Below, one piece after another: positions 15,670-23,106 of a stretch of 32,296 nucleotides of DNA. Under the pieces are notes generated by a model that saw only the letters and a list, made by a program, of their open reading frames with translations, ran no database searches and was not told where the DNA came from. This stretch comes from Candidatus Dormiibacter inghamiae (GTDB lineage Bacteria > Chloroflexota > Dormibacteria > Dormibacterales > Dormibacteraceae). The first letter of the stretch is position 1. Each line of letters opens with the position of its first letter. The stretch lies in the NCBI GenBank assembly GCA_016464825.1, contig JAEKNQ010000001.1:1-32296 (forward strand), read 5' to 3'. Both the position numbers and the translations under genes were made by a program.

Positions 15670-16775
15670 CAGCCCAGAATCTCTGAGTTGTGCTGGCCGA
15701 GGGTCGGCGCCGGACTGAAGGTATCCGCCACACCTGCCTTGATGGGGTTGCCGATGAGCTGACGGCGCCCGTCTGAAACGACCATTTGCCGGTGCTGGAC
15801 CTGGGGATCGCGAAACACTCGATCGACAGTGTTGACAGGACCGGAGGGTACGCCCGCAGCCCAGAGCTGGTGGCTCCAGTCCTCGGTCTTGCGCTGCCGG
15901 AAGCGCTGCTCCAAAGCGGCGACCACCTCAGCCCGGGCGGCAACGCGGCTGGCGTTGCTTGGGTAGCGCTGGGCCAGTTCGGGCAGGCCGAGCACCTCAC
16001 AAAGCGGCGGCCAGAAGCGCTCGACGAAGACTGCCACCACCAGGTGGCCGTCAGCGGTCTGGAAGGCCTGGTAGGGCACAACTGATTGGTGGCCGCTACC
16101 GATCGGCTCCGGCACCCGACCGTCCGTCAGGTGGTACTGGCCGACGTAGGTGAGGAGCGAAACCTGGCAGTCGAAGAGGGAGAGGTCCAGGTGCTCTGCC
16201 TCGCCACTCCTCTCCCGGCGCAGCAGCGCGGCGCAGACGCCCAACGCGGCAAACAGGCCGCCTGCCAGATCGCCGATGGGAATGCCTGCGCGCATGGGCC
16301 GGCCGCCTGGCTCACCCGTGATGGACATGCCACCCGCCATGGCTTGGAGCACGAGGTCGAAGGCAGGCAGATCCCGGTAGGGACCGTCCTCACCGAAGGC
16401 GCTGAGCGAGCAGGTCACCAGGTCGGCCCGTGCGGAGCGCAGATCGGCTGGCAGAAGGCGGAGCCGCGCCATGACTCCGAAGCGGAAGTTGTCGATCACC
16501 GCATCGGCGGTCGCGACCAGGCCGAGGAACCGCTCGCGGTCGGGCCCTTGCTTCAGATCCAGCATGACGCTCTTCTTGTTCCGGTTCACGGCGGCGAAGT
16601 AAGCGGAGAAGCCATCGGGCTCGAAGGGCGGTCCCATGGCGCGAATCGGATCGCCGTCCGGCTCCTCGATCTTGATCACCTCAGCGCCCATATCCGCCAG
16701 CAGCATGGTGGCGTAGGGGCCGGCCAGCATCCGGGTGAGGTCGAGAATGCGAATGCCCTTCAGCGTGTTGCTCAA
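15669..16775 (-). CDS. family III CoA-transferase (CaiB/BaiF type)
   Basis: A 368-residue class III CoA-transferase that moves CoA between carboxylic acids through an aspartyl-CoA thioester. The N-terminal GIRILDLTRMLAGPYAT and the NRNKKSV element at residues 64-70 are family signatures. The nucleophile is Asp140 in LPAFDLVLQAMAG, matching Asp169 of formyl-CoA transferase. The ATG at 16775 is preceded by a 201-base gap, the longest inside the locus, so this gene may start its own transcript. It is coupled to HyuA by TGATG. It would activate the free acid made or used by the HyuAB enzyme, or recycle CoA from a product; acceptor and donor are unknown. Confidence 0.92.
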   Translation of the reverse strand: MSNTLKGIRILDLTRMLAGPYATMLLADMGAEVIKIEEPDGDPIRAMGPPFEPDGFSAYFAAVNRNKKSVMLDLKQGPDRERFLGLVATADAVIDNFRFGVMARLRLLPADLRSARADLVTCSLSAFGEDGPYRDLPAFDLVLQAMAGGMSITGEPGGRPMRAGIPIGDLAGGLFAALGVCAALLRRERSGEAEHLDLSLFDCQVSLLTYVGQYHLTDGRVPEPIGSGHQSVVPYQAFQTADGHLVVAVFVERFWPPLCEVLGLPELAQRYPSNASRVAARAEVVAALEQRFRQRKTEDWSHQLWAAGVPSGPVNTVDRVFRDPQVQHRQMVVSDGRRQLIGNPIKAGVADTFSPAPTLGQHNSEILG

Positions 16776-16901
16776 CGTTCAGGAATGTAGCGGTCCGGCC
16801 GCTCGGCTGGACGCCTGAGTCAACCCGCCGAGCCCATCGATACACAACCGGACACGGCCAGATCTTCACAGGCGGGGTTGCCGCCCCCGCGGTGGCGCAA
16901 A

Positions 16902-16969
16902 TACGATCTTCGTACCCCCCAATGGGTGGGGGGATTGGAAGGTGGGGTGCTTAACCACCCGCCGGTGGA
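16902..16969 (-). other. triple hairpin cluster between the acyl-CoA dehydrogenase and CoA-transferase genes
   Basis: Three hairpins follow each other in the minus-strand transcript: CCACC-GGCG-GGTGG (16956-16969 region), a seven-pair stem CCCCCCA/TGGGGGG with a five-base loop (16915-16933), and TACGA-AGA-TCGTA (16902-16914) followed by TTT. None has a long U-run, so this is at best a weak or partial terminator, and it might instead be an RNA-processing or stabilising site that separates two expression levels in one operon. Confidence 0.45.
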
Positions 16970-16976
16970 TCCGAGT

Positions 16977-18170
16977 TCAGGTGTCCCAGCCGCCCTGCCT
17001 CAGCACATCGCGGCCGATCAGGGTGCGCAGGATCTCCGAGGTGCCTCCGCCCGAGAGCAGGAAGCGGGCGTCGCGGAAGTAGCGCTGGGCGGCGTACTCG
17101 CTGGCAAACCCGTAGGAGCCGAAGATGCGGGTGGTCTCGTCCACTATGCGAACGCAGGCCTCGGTCGCGTGCAGCTTGGCCATGGCGGCGAGAGTGGTCA
17201 GCGGCCCCGTTCCTCCCTCATCCACCTGCCGGGCCACCTCGGTTGAGAGCGTCCGGGCCGCCTGGAGGTCGGTGGCCATGTCGGCCAGCTTGGCGGCGAT
17301 CAGCTGGTACTCACCGATCGGCTTGCCGAAGGCCTGCCGCTCGGCGGCGTACGTGGCGCTGTCCAGCAGGGCCCGCCGGCCTAACCCCAGAGCCAGAAAC
17401 GCAGTCATGATGCGGATCTCGCTCAGCACACCGCCCACGTTCTTGACGCCGTCCCCCTCCGCGCCCAGCAGCGCTTCCGGCGGCACTTCGCAGTCGATGT
17501 GCACCTCACTGGTGAGCGAGCTCCGCGTGCCCAGCTTCTCGATCGGCCTGCCCACCGCGAAGCCCGGCGTGTCAGCATCGAGCAGGAAGAGCGCGATGTT
17601 CTTGAGCCCCGGCTCGTCGCTGGTCTTGGCGCCCACCGTCAGGAAGGAGGCGACCGGCGCGTTCGTGATCCAGGTCTTGGAGCCTGTGAGGTGCCAGCCG
17701 TCGGCGGTCCGGCGCGCCCGGGTGCGCAGGCCGCCCAGGTCGCTGCCCGCCTCCGGCTCCGTGAGCGCGAAGGTGGCGATCCGCTCGCCGCGGAGGGCCG
17801 GTCGGAGATAGCTGTTGTGCTGCTCGGGGGTCCCAAAGCGATAAACGAACACGGTCCCCATGAGTGATTGCATGGCTGCGATGGCTGCCAGCGACAGCGA
17901 ACCGGCGGCCAGTTCCTCATAGAAGACGCATTCGGTTGCAAAGTCCGCGTCCTGTCCACCGAGGGCTTCCGGGTAGCGCAGGCCCAGATAGCCCAGCTCG
18001 GCCAGCCGCCCGAAAAGCTGCTGGGGAAAGCGGCCGTGCTGATCAAGCTCCTCCGCTCGCGGCAGCACCTCCCTCTCGACGAAGGCGCGCACGCTGGCGC
18101 GAAAGAGCCGCCGCTCCTCGCTTGACCTGGCGTCAGCCAAAGATGTCGACAGGCTCCCGGTAAGTGCCAA
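16977..18170 (-). CDS. acyl-CoA dehydrogenase family protein
   Basis: A 397-residue FAD-dependent acyl-CoA dehydrogenase-fold protein. FAD/substrate segments are visible: TFALTEPEAGSDLGGL, TGSKTWITNA, ERQAFGKPIGEYQLI and the C-terminal FGSYGFASEYAAQRYFRDAR. In most short- and medium-chain enzymes the catalytic Glu lies just before GTS near the C-terminus; here that stretch is LLSGGGTSEIL, with Gly. The alternative site used by isovaleryl-CoA dehydrogenase, two residues before the Arg of an E-R-L type segment, aligns to SEIRIM, where a Glu is one residue off. The frame starts at TTG 18170, overlapping the mutase by 38 bases; TTG 18140 giving MADARSSEERRLF is an attractive alternative. Substrate unknown. 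Confidence 0.9.
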   Translation of the reverse strand: MALTGSLSTSLADARSSEERRLFRASVRAFVEREVLPRAEELDQHGRFPQQLFGRLAELGYLGLRYPEALGGQDADFATECVFYEELAAGSLSLAAIAAMQSLMGTVFVYRFGTPEQHNSYLRPALRGERIATFALTEPEAGSDLGGLRTRARRTADGWHLTGSKTWITNAPVASFLTVGAKTSDEPGLKNIALFLLDADTPGFAVGRPIEKLGTRSSLTSEVHIDCEVPPEALLGAEGDGVKNVGGVLSEIRIMTAFLALGLGRRALLDSATYAAERQAFGKPIGEYQLIAAKLADMATDLQAARTLSTEVARQVDEGGTGPLTTLAAMAKLHATEACVRIVDETTRIFGSYGFASEYAAQRYFRDARFLLSGGGTSEILRTLIGRDVLRQGGWDT

Positions 18171-19749
18171 AGACCTGGCGCAGCGCTCCCATCACCTCGC
18201 CCACCGTCGCATAGGCGCGGACGCACTCGACCGTGTAAGGCATCAGGTTCTCAGCCCCCTGTGCAGCCGCCTCCCGCAGACGGGCCAGCGAACGCTCGAC
18301 CTCTTTGGGGGAGCGTCGCCGCCTGACCTCGGCCAGCCGCTCCAACTGCTCGTCCAGCGCAGCTGGATCGTGCTGGAAGAGGCGGGTGGGCGGCGGCTCC
18401 TCCGCGGTCACGAAGATGTTTTCGCCGACCACCTTGCGTTCCCCGGTCTCCACCGCCTGCGAATGGCGGTAGGCCTCCTCCAGCACCAGGCGCTGGACAT
18501 AGCCGTTTTCGATGCAGCGCGCCATGCCGCCGCGCTCCCGCACATCGTCCATCAGCTCCAAAATCCGGCGCTCGTACTCGTCGGTCAATGACTCCACGAA
18601 GTAGGAGCCGGCGAGCGGATCTGCTGTGTCCGCGATGCCTGACTCGTGTGCCACTATCTGCTGGGTGCGCAGCGCAGTCAGCATCGCCTCCTGGTCGGGG
18701 ATCTCGAAGGCCTCCTGCCAGGTGTTGACAGTGAGTGACTGCAGACCACCCAGGACCAGCGCCATGGTCTCGACGGTGGCGCGCACTATGTTGTTGAGCG
18801 GCTGACGGTGGCTGAAGGTCGAGCCGCAAGTTCCGGCGAACCAGAGGAAGCGCCAGCTGCGCTCGTCCTGGGCGCCGTAGCCCTCGCGCATCAACCGGGC
18901 CCAGATGCGGCGGGAGGCGCGGTACTTGGCCACCTCCTCGAAGAAGTTCATGAAGGCGCCCAGGTTCCAGGAGATGCGGGGGGCGAAGCTGTCGATGGGG
19001 ATGCCGCGAGCCAGCGCGCGATCTATGTACTCCCGCGCGTTGGAGATGGCGAAGGCCATCTCCTGCACTGCTGTGGCGCCCGATTCCCGAATGTGATAGC
19101 CGCAGACTGAGATGGGATTGGCCCGCGGCATGGTGCTGCTGCAGTACTCGAAGGTGTCAGCCACCAGCCGCAGGGAGGGCTCGACTGGGAAGACGCAGGC
19201 GCCGCGCGCGAAGAACTCCTTCAGGATGTCGTTCTGGACTATCGGCCTCAGGCGCTCGGGCCCCACTCCCTGCTTCTCGCCGGCCACCTGATACAGGGCG
19301 AGGAAGAGGAAGGCCGGCGCGTTGATGGTGAAGCTGGTCGAAACCTGGTCCAGCGGGATGCCGTTGAAGAGCACTTCGAAGTCTGCCAGCGAGTCGATCG
19401 CCACGCCGACGCGGCCGACCTCGGCCCGCCACTCCGGATGATCAGAGTCATAGCCCATCTGCGTCGGCAGGTCGAGCGCCGTGGAGAGCCCTGTCACGCC
19501 CTCCTCGGCCAGCAGCCTGCGGTTCCACTCGTTGGTGGCGCGAGGCGTGCCAAAGCCGGTATACGTTCGCATGGTCCAGTACTTCTCGCGGTACATGAGG
19601 GGGTAGGGACCGCGCGTGTACGGAAACTCGCCAGGGTCACCGAGATCTCGCTGATAGTCAAGGCCAGCCACATCCTCCGGTCGGTAGACGGGCTTGATCT
19701 CAACTCCGGAAGTCGTTTCGGCCTGCCTGACCGAACGTGTCTGCGCCAT
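18133..19749 (-). CDS. B12-dependent acyl-CoA mutase large subunit (methylmalonyl-CoA mutase family)
   Basis: A 538-residue TIM-barrel subunit without its own B12 domain, as in archaeal-type split mutases. It catalyses radical carbon-skeleton rearrangement of an acyl-CoA with adenosylcobalamin. By recalled alignment to the Propionibacterium enzyme, Tyr63 (RTYTGFG) matches Tyr89, Arg182 (FFARGA) matches Arg207, the His of GYHIRES matches His244, and Asn and Glu of VNTWQE match Asn366 and Glu370. But the loop usually reading R-x-H-x-Q-T is FLWFAGTCG here (residues 301-309), with Phe304 for His328 and Gly306 for Gln330. The ATG at 19749 was chosen; the longer frame is antisense-type overlap with the relic upstream. 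No MeaB chaperone or epimerase is in the window. Confidence 0.93.
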   Translation of the reverse strand: MAQTRSVRQAETTSGVEIKPVYRPEDVAGLDYQRDLGDPGEFPYTRGPYPLMYREKYWTMRTYTGFGTPRATNEWNRRLLAEEGVTGLSTALDLPTQMGYDSDHPEWRAEVGRVGVAIDSLADFEVLFNGIPLDQVSTSFTINAPAFLFLALYQVAGEKQGVGPERLRPIVQNDILKEFFARGACVFPVEPSLRLVADTFEYCSSTMPRANPISVCGYHIRESGATAVQEMAFAISNAREYIDRALARGIPIDSFAPRISWNLGAFMNFFEEVAKYRASRRIWARLMREGYGAQDERSWRFLWFAGTCGSTFSHRQPLNNIVRATVETMALVLGGLQSLTVNTWQEAFEIPDQEAMLTALRTQQIVAHESGIADTADPLAGSYFVESLTDEYERRILELMDDVRERGGMARCIENGYVQRLVLEEAYRHSQAVETGERKVVGENIFVTAEEPPPTRLFQHDPAALDEQLERLAEVRRRRSPKEVERSLARLREAAAQGAENLMPYTVECVRAYATVGEVMGALRQVFGTYREPVDIFG

Positions 19750-19798
19750 CCTGCTAGTGTGCCGCAGGTCCTCGCCGATTGCAGCGCTCGGGCTGAGA

Positions 19799-20504
19799 TC
19801 AGGCCCTGAGCGAGAGCAGCGCCAGCCAAGCCTTGCGTCGGCGCGACACGTGCGAGCGCCAGGGACGCGTGCGACCGAATCCGTCACTGCCGATCTGGGT
19901 CAGGATCTGCCGATACATGAGCGCCGCCGCCAGCACCCCGGGGCGACCGCGGCGGAGCTGTGAGCTCCCGGTGATACCGATGCGGTACCAGTATTCAGTC
20001 ACCCTGATCTGGTCCTCAAGCAGCGGTCGCCGTTCCCCCTGAGCCAGGTCCTGAATGCCCAGCCGTTGAAGCGTCTCGGCTGCCAGATAGACCCGTCTAC
20101 GAGCCAGATCCTCATCGATGTCGCGCAGGATGTTCGTCCGCTGCATGGCGATGCCCAGCGCCCGAGCCGCCTGATCAGCCTCCGGTGGGGCGCCAAGAAT
20201 GGCGGCCAGCAGACGGCCCACGGTTCCCGCCACCCGATAGGCGTACTTCCTGTCACCCCGGTCACCACCGCTGACACAACCAGAAGCGCGAGGGACGCCA
20301 GGCGGAAAGATGAAGGAGTTGGGCTGGGGATCGCTCGCGAACCAGCCTCGCGCCGACCCCGCCGCGTCGAAGGCCAAAAACAGGGGAACTGTGATCAGCA
20401 CCGCCCGAACCAGGCGCCGGCCGGAGCCAAGCCCCCAACGACCAGCCAGAAAGAGCGTTCCCGCCCAGCTTCCGATCAGGGCCAGCAGGTTAGACGTAGC
20501 GCAT
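19799..20504 (-). pseudogene. decayed carotenoid gene: lycopene-cyclase 5' part fused to phytoene-synthase 3' part
   Basis: The ATG at 20504 overlaps the prenyltransferase stop (TGATG), the expected coupled start, but ATG-CGC-TAC-GTC is followed directly by TAA. Deleting one T (20492) would continue as NLLALIGSWAGTLFLAG and then ITVPLFLAFDAAGSARGW and FIFPPGVP, a lycopene-cyclase-domain N-terminus that stops just before the usual PLEE segment. After about 14 unrelated residues the frame becomes the C-terminal half of a squalene/phytoene synthase: YAYRVAGTVGRLLA, then NILRDIDEDLARRRVYL (second Asp-rich motif). The first Asp-rich motif and the N-terminal half are missing. Most simply, an internal deletion fused two neighbouring genes and a frameshift followed. 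An assembly misjoin is the alternative. Confidence 0.75.
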
Positions 20505-21520
20505 CACGAGTTGCGCCTGATGAGCCGCTCCGTCAGCTGCTCCAGCTCAGACTCCGCCTCTGGAGCGACGGGCATCGCCCGCAGCGCCGCCAGCGCTTCA
20601 GCTTCCAGCCGGCTGATCTCGGCTTCGGCCGCCGCCGCCGCGCCCGACTCGAGAGCTGCCGCCCGGAGTTCGGATACGGTCTCCAGTCGCGCGGCATCGG
20701 GTCTGAGCCGGAGCGTACGGGCCCAGAGCCACGTCGGCTTCCGCTCCAGCAAATCCTGGCCGCTGGGCTTCCCGGTCAGCTCCGAATCGCCGAAGGCGCC
20801 CAGCTGATCGTCGCGGAGCTGGAACGCGATGCCGGCAGGAACCGCGAAACCGGGCACGGTGTCAAGCAGTGACGCCGGCGCGCCGGCCAGTGCCATGCCC
20901 AGCTGGATCGGCCGCTGAACTGTGTAGCAGGCCGTCTTGTAACGGTTCACGCGCAACGCGTCATCTTCCGTCAGTCGATCCGTGTGGGAGACGACGATGT
21001 CGAGATACTGGCCGAGCGTCACTTCCGCGCAGAGCTCGTGGTAAACGCGCAGCCCTGCCTGCAGACGTTCAGGCGGAAAGCCTGATTCGACCAGCAGCTG
21101 GCCCGACCAGATGAGAGCCAGGTCGCCAAGCAGGATGGCGGCGCTCTCGCCGAAGCGATCGCGCCGTCCGCTCTGTGCCGCTCCGGCCAGGCGGACATGG
21201 CTGGCGGGACGGCCGCGCCGCGTCGGTGCCTGGTCGATGACGTCGTCCTGGATCAGTGCAAAGGTGTGCAGGAGCTCGAGCGCCGCAGCCGCCTGGAGAA
21301 TCCCGCGCCCCACCGTCGCGCCGGCCGCCTGATGGCCCCAACAGGCGAGCAGCGGCCGCAGCCGCTTACCAGGCGCCCGGATGGCGCTCTCCAGTTCGGC
21401 GTGCAGGACGAGCAGACGCTCGTCCAGGACTGCCGCCTCCTGCCGGCGCGTAGCCAGAAAGTCGGAGAGAAGGCTGATCACCGCCTCGTCAACAGGCCCT
21501 GGTTGATTAAATTCGCTCAC
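20504..21520 (-). CDS. crtE: polyprenyl synthetase (geranylgeranyl-diphosphate synthase-like, CrtE type)
   Basis: A 338-residue all-helical trans-prenyltransferase that condenses IPP with allylic diphosphates. The first Asp-rich motif is QDDVID (Asp92, 93, 96) followed by RRGRPASH. The second is RDDQLGAFGD, with Gly replacing the last Asp, a form common in actinobacterial crtE/idsA proteins, followed by TGKPSGQDLLERKPTW. The GTG at 21520 gives MSEFNQPGPV. The product is probably GGPP for carotenoids or other lipids; chain length is inferred from context only. The gene diverges from a MarR regulator 30 bases away and seems to be leaderless. The downstream cyclase/synthase is broken, so it may now serve another isoprenoid need. 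Confidence 0.9.
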   Translation of the reverse strand: MSEFNQPGPVDEAVISLLSDFLATRRQEAAVLDERLLVLHAELESAIRAPGKRLRPLLACWGHQAAGATVGRGILQAAAALELLHTFALIQDDVIDQAPTRRGRPASHVRLAGAAQSGRRDRFGESAAILLGDLALIWSGQLLVESGFPPERLQAGLRVYHELCAEVTLGQYLDIVVSHTDRLTEDDALRVNRYKTACYTVQRPIQLGMALAGAPASLLDTVPGFAVPAGIAFQLRDDQLGAFGDSELTGKPSGQDLLERKPTWLWARTLRLRPDAARLETVSELRAAALESGAAAAAEAEISRLEAEALAALRAMPVAPEAESELEQLTERLIRRNS

Positions 21521-21550
21521 TTAGTAAGTATCTTGGCTGATAATCTAACC
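21519..21550. promoter_or_regulatory. divergent leaderless promoters with candidate MarR (CrtR-like) operator
   Basis: The 30-base gap between the GTG of the prenyltransferase and the ATG of the regulator holds a perfect odd palindrome ACTTA-G-TAAGT (21519-21529) and an outer TTAG...CTAA pair. GATAAT (21539-21544) ends six bases before the regulator ATG, and GATACT on the other strand (21527-21532) ends six bases before the prenyltransferase GTG. Both transcripts would start at or next to the start codon. The layout resembles the crtR-crtE region of Corynebacterium, where a MarR protein responds to prenyl diphosphates. Confidence 0.6.
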
Positions 21551-22090
21551 ATGCAGCGATCTCTTCCACCCACCGCGCTTGAGGAGGTGCTGCTGCACCT
21601 CAGGATGATGGCCACCGAGGTGGATGCGGTCAGTGGTGCGGCGGCCGAGCACATGAGCCTGAACCGGACCGAGCTCCGCGCCCTCCATTGCTTGCGGGCC
21701 ATGGGGGATTCGGCCACCGCCGGCGACCTGGCCCGGATGCTGGCGCTGACCACGGGCGCCACAACCAGGGTCATCGACGGCCTGGTGGATCACGGCCACG
21801 CGCAGCGCATGCCGGATGCGCAGGATCGCCGGCGAACCGTGGTGGTGCTCACGCCCAGCGTCAAGGCCCAGCTCAAGGTCCTGTTCGTTCCCCTGGGGGA
21901 GGAGATGCGGCGGGAGCTGAGGGAGATGAACATCGAGGATGACGCGCTGGCTGCGATGTCGAGGGTGCTGGATGTGGCCCGGCGTCTGATGCGCGAGCAC
22001 ACCCACCGGCTGCACCACAGCGCCCTCTCAACCACCGTCAGCCAGGGCCTCTCGGTCGGCACGGACGACCATTCCAGTGAGCGACAGTGA
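21551..22090 (+). CDS. MarR-family regulator (CrtR-like)
   Basis: A 179-residue winged-helix repressor of the MarR family. The DNA-binding part is visible as LNRTELRALHCLRAMGDSAT, AGDLARMLALTTGATTRVID and the wing DAQDRRRTVVVLT. It is divergent from a crtE-like gene and overlaps type 2 IPP isomerase by four bases (GTGA), the context of CrtR in Corynebacterium, where the regulator represses the carotenoid operon and is released by isoprenoid diphosphates. The same ligand is inferred here. The ATG at 21551 seems to be the transcription start. The last 20 or so residues look disordered and are longer than in typical MarR proteins. Confidence 0.88.
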   Translation: MQRSLPPTALEEVLLHLRMMATEVDAVSGAAAEHMSLNRTELRALHCLRAMGDSATAGDLARMLALTTGATTRVIDGLVDHGHAQRMPDAQDRRRTVVVLTPSVKAQLKVLFVPLGEEMRRELREMNIEDDALAAMSRVLDVARRLMREHTHRLHHSALSTTVSQGLSVGTDDHSSERQ

Positions 22091-23106
22091 AGGCGATCGA
22101 GCACCGCAAGGCGGAGCACCTGCGGATCAACATCGAGGAGAACGTGGCTGGCAAAGGCATCAGCGCAGGATTCGAGCAGTGGCGCTTTGAACATGTGGCT
22201 CTGCCAGAGATCTCGCTCGCCGCTATCGATCTCCAAACCGAGCTGTTCGGCCGTCGGCTGGGCGCCCCGATCCTCCTCTCCTGCATGACGGGCGGCGTCG
22301 AGGAAGCGGGGCGCTTGAATCGCGAGCTGGCCGGAGTGGCGCAGGAGTTCCGGCTGCCCATGGGCCTCGGCTCGGGCCGGGCGCTGCTGGAGGATCCTGG
22401 CCTTCTGCCCACCTTCCGGGTTCGTGCCGAAGCGCCGGATGTGCCGCTGCTGGCGAACCTGGGCGCGATCCAGCTGAACCGCGGTGTCAGCGCCGAAGCC
22501 TGCCGCCGGTTGGTCGATCAACTTCAGGCTGACGCGCTGGTTCTGCACCTGAACCCGCTGCAGGAAGCGCTGCAGGCGGCCGGCGACACCGACTTCTCGG
22601 GCCTGCTCGGCAGGATTGCCGCCCTCTGCTCAGAGCTCGAGTTTCCGGTGGTGGTGAAGGAGGTCGGCTGGGGCATAGCCGCCGATCTGGTCAGGCGGCT
22701 CCGGGATGCTGGGGTGGCCGCCGTCGACGTCGCCGGCGCCGGCGGAACCAGCTGGAGCGAGGTCGAGCGGCACCGGCTCAGCAACCCTCTGCCGGCGCGC
22801 GTCGCCGGCGCCTTCGCCGGCTGGGGCATACCCACAGCTACAGCCATCAGGGAGGGTCGCGCAGCGGCTCCCGAGGCGACGCTCATCGCCAGCGGCGGCA
22901 TTGCCGACGGTATCGACATCGCCAAGGCCATCGCGCTGGGCGCCGATCTGGCTGGGCTGGCCGGCCCGTTCCTTCGCGCCGCGGCGGCCGGCTCAGCCGC
23001 TGAGCTCGCGGCTGAACTCTGCGAAACGCTCCGCCTGGCCATGTTCGCGATTGGCGCCTCCGATCTAAGTCAGCTTCGCAACAGCCGCCGACTCAAGCCG
23101 GCTTGA
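22087..23106 (+). CDS. fni: type 2 isopentenyl-diphosphate isomerase (FMN-dependent)
   Basis: A 339-residue FMN/NAD(P)H-dependent enzyme interconverting IPP and DMAPP. The N-terminal HRKAEHLRI, then SCMTGG at residues 66-71, GLGSGRALLEDP, LHLNPLQE, KEVGWGIA, VDVAGAGGTSW and the C-terminal SGGIADGIDIAKAIALGADL make a full set of family motifs for FMN and diphosphate binding. The start is a GTG at 22087 overlapping the regulator stop. Its 3' end overlaps the glycosyltransferase start (TTGA). It supplies the DMAPP needed by the divergent prenyltransferase and is probably controlled by the same MarR protein. It appears intact. Confidence 0.95.
   Translation: MKAIEHRKAEHLRINIEENVAGKGISAGFEQWRFEHVALPEISLAAIDLQTELFGRRLGAPILLSCMTGGVEEAGRLNRELAGVAQEFRLPMGLGSGRALLEDPGLLPTFRVRAEAPDVPLLANLGAIQLNRGVSAEACRRLVDQLQADALVLHLNPLQEALQAAGDTDFSGLLGRIAALCSELEFPVVVKEVGWGIAADLVRRLRDAGVAAVDVAGAGGTSWSEVERHRLSNPLPARVAGAFAGWGIPTATAIREGRAAAPEATLIASGGIADGIDIAKAIALGADLAGLAGPFLRAAAAGSAAELAAELCETLRLAMFAIGASDLSQLRNSRRLKPA

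Noticed and set aside
16902..16933. Hairpins as a strong intrinsic terminator
   Set aside because: No U-run longer than three follows any stem, so a clear terminator call is not supported.
19750..19887. 46-codon upstream extension of the mutase large subunit
   Set aside because: It overlaps the phytoene-synthase remnant and lacks family similarity; the ATG at 19749 gives a normal N-terminus.
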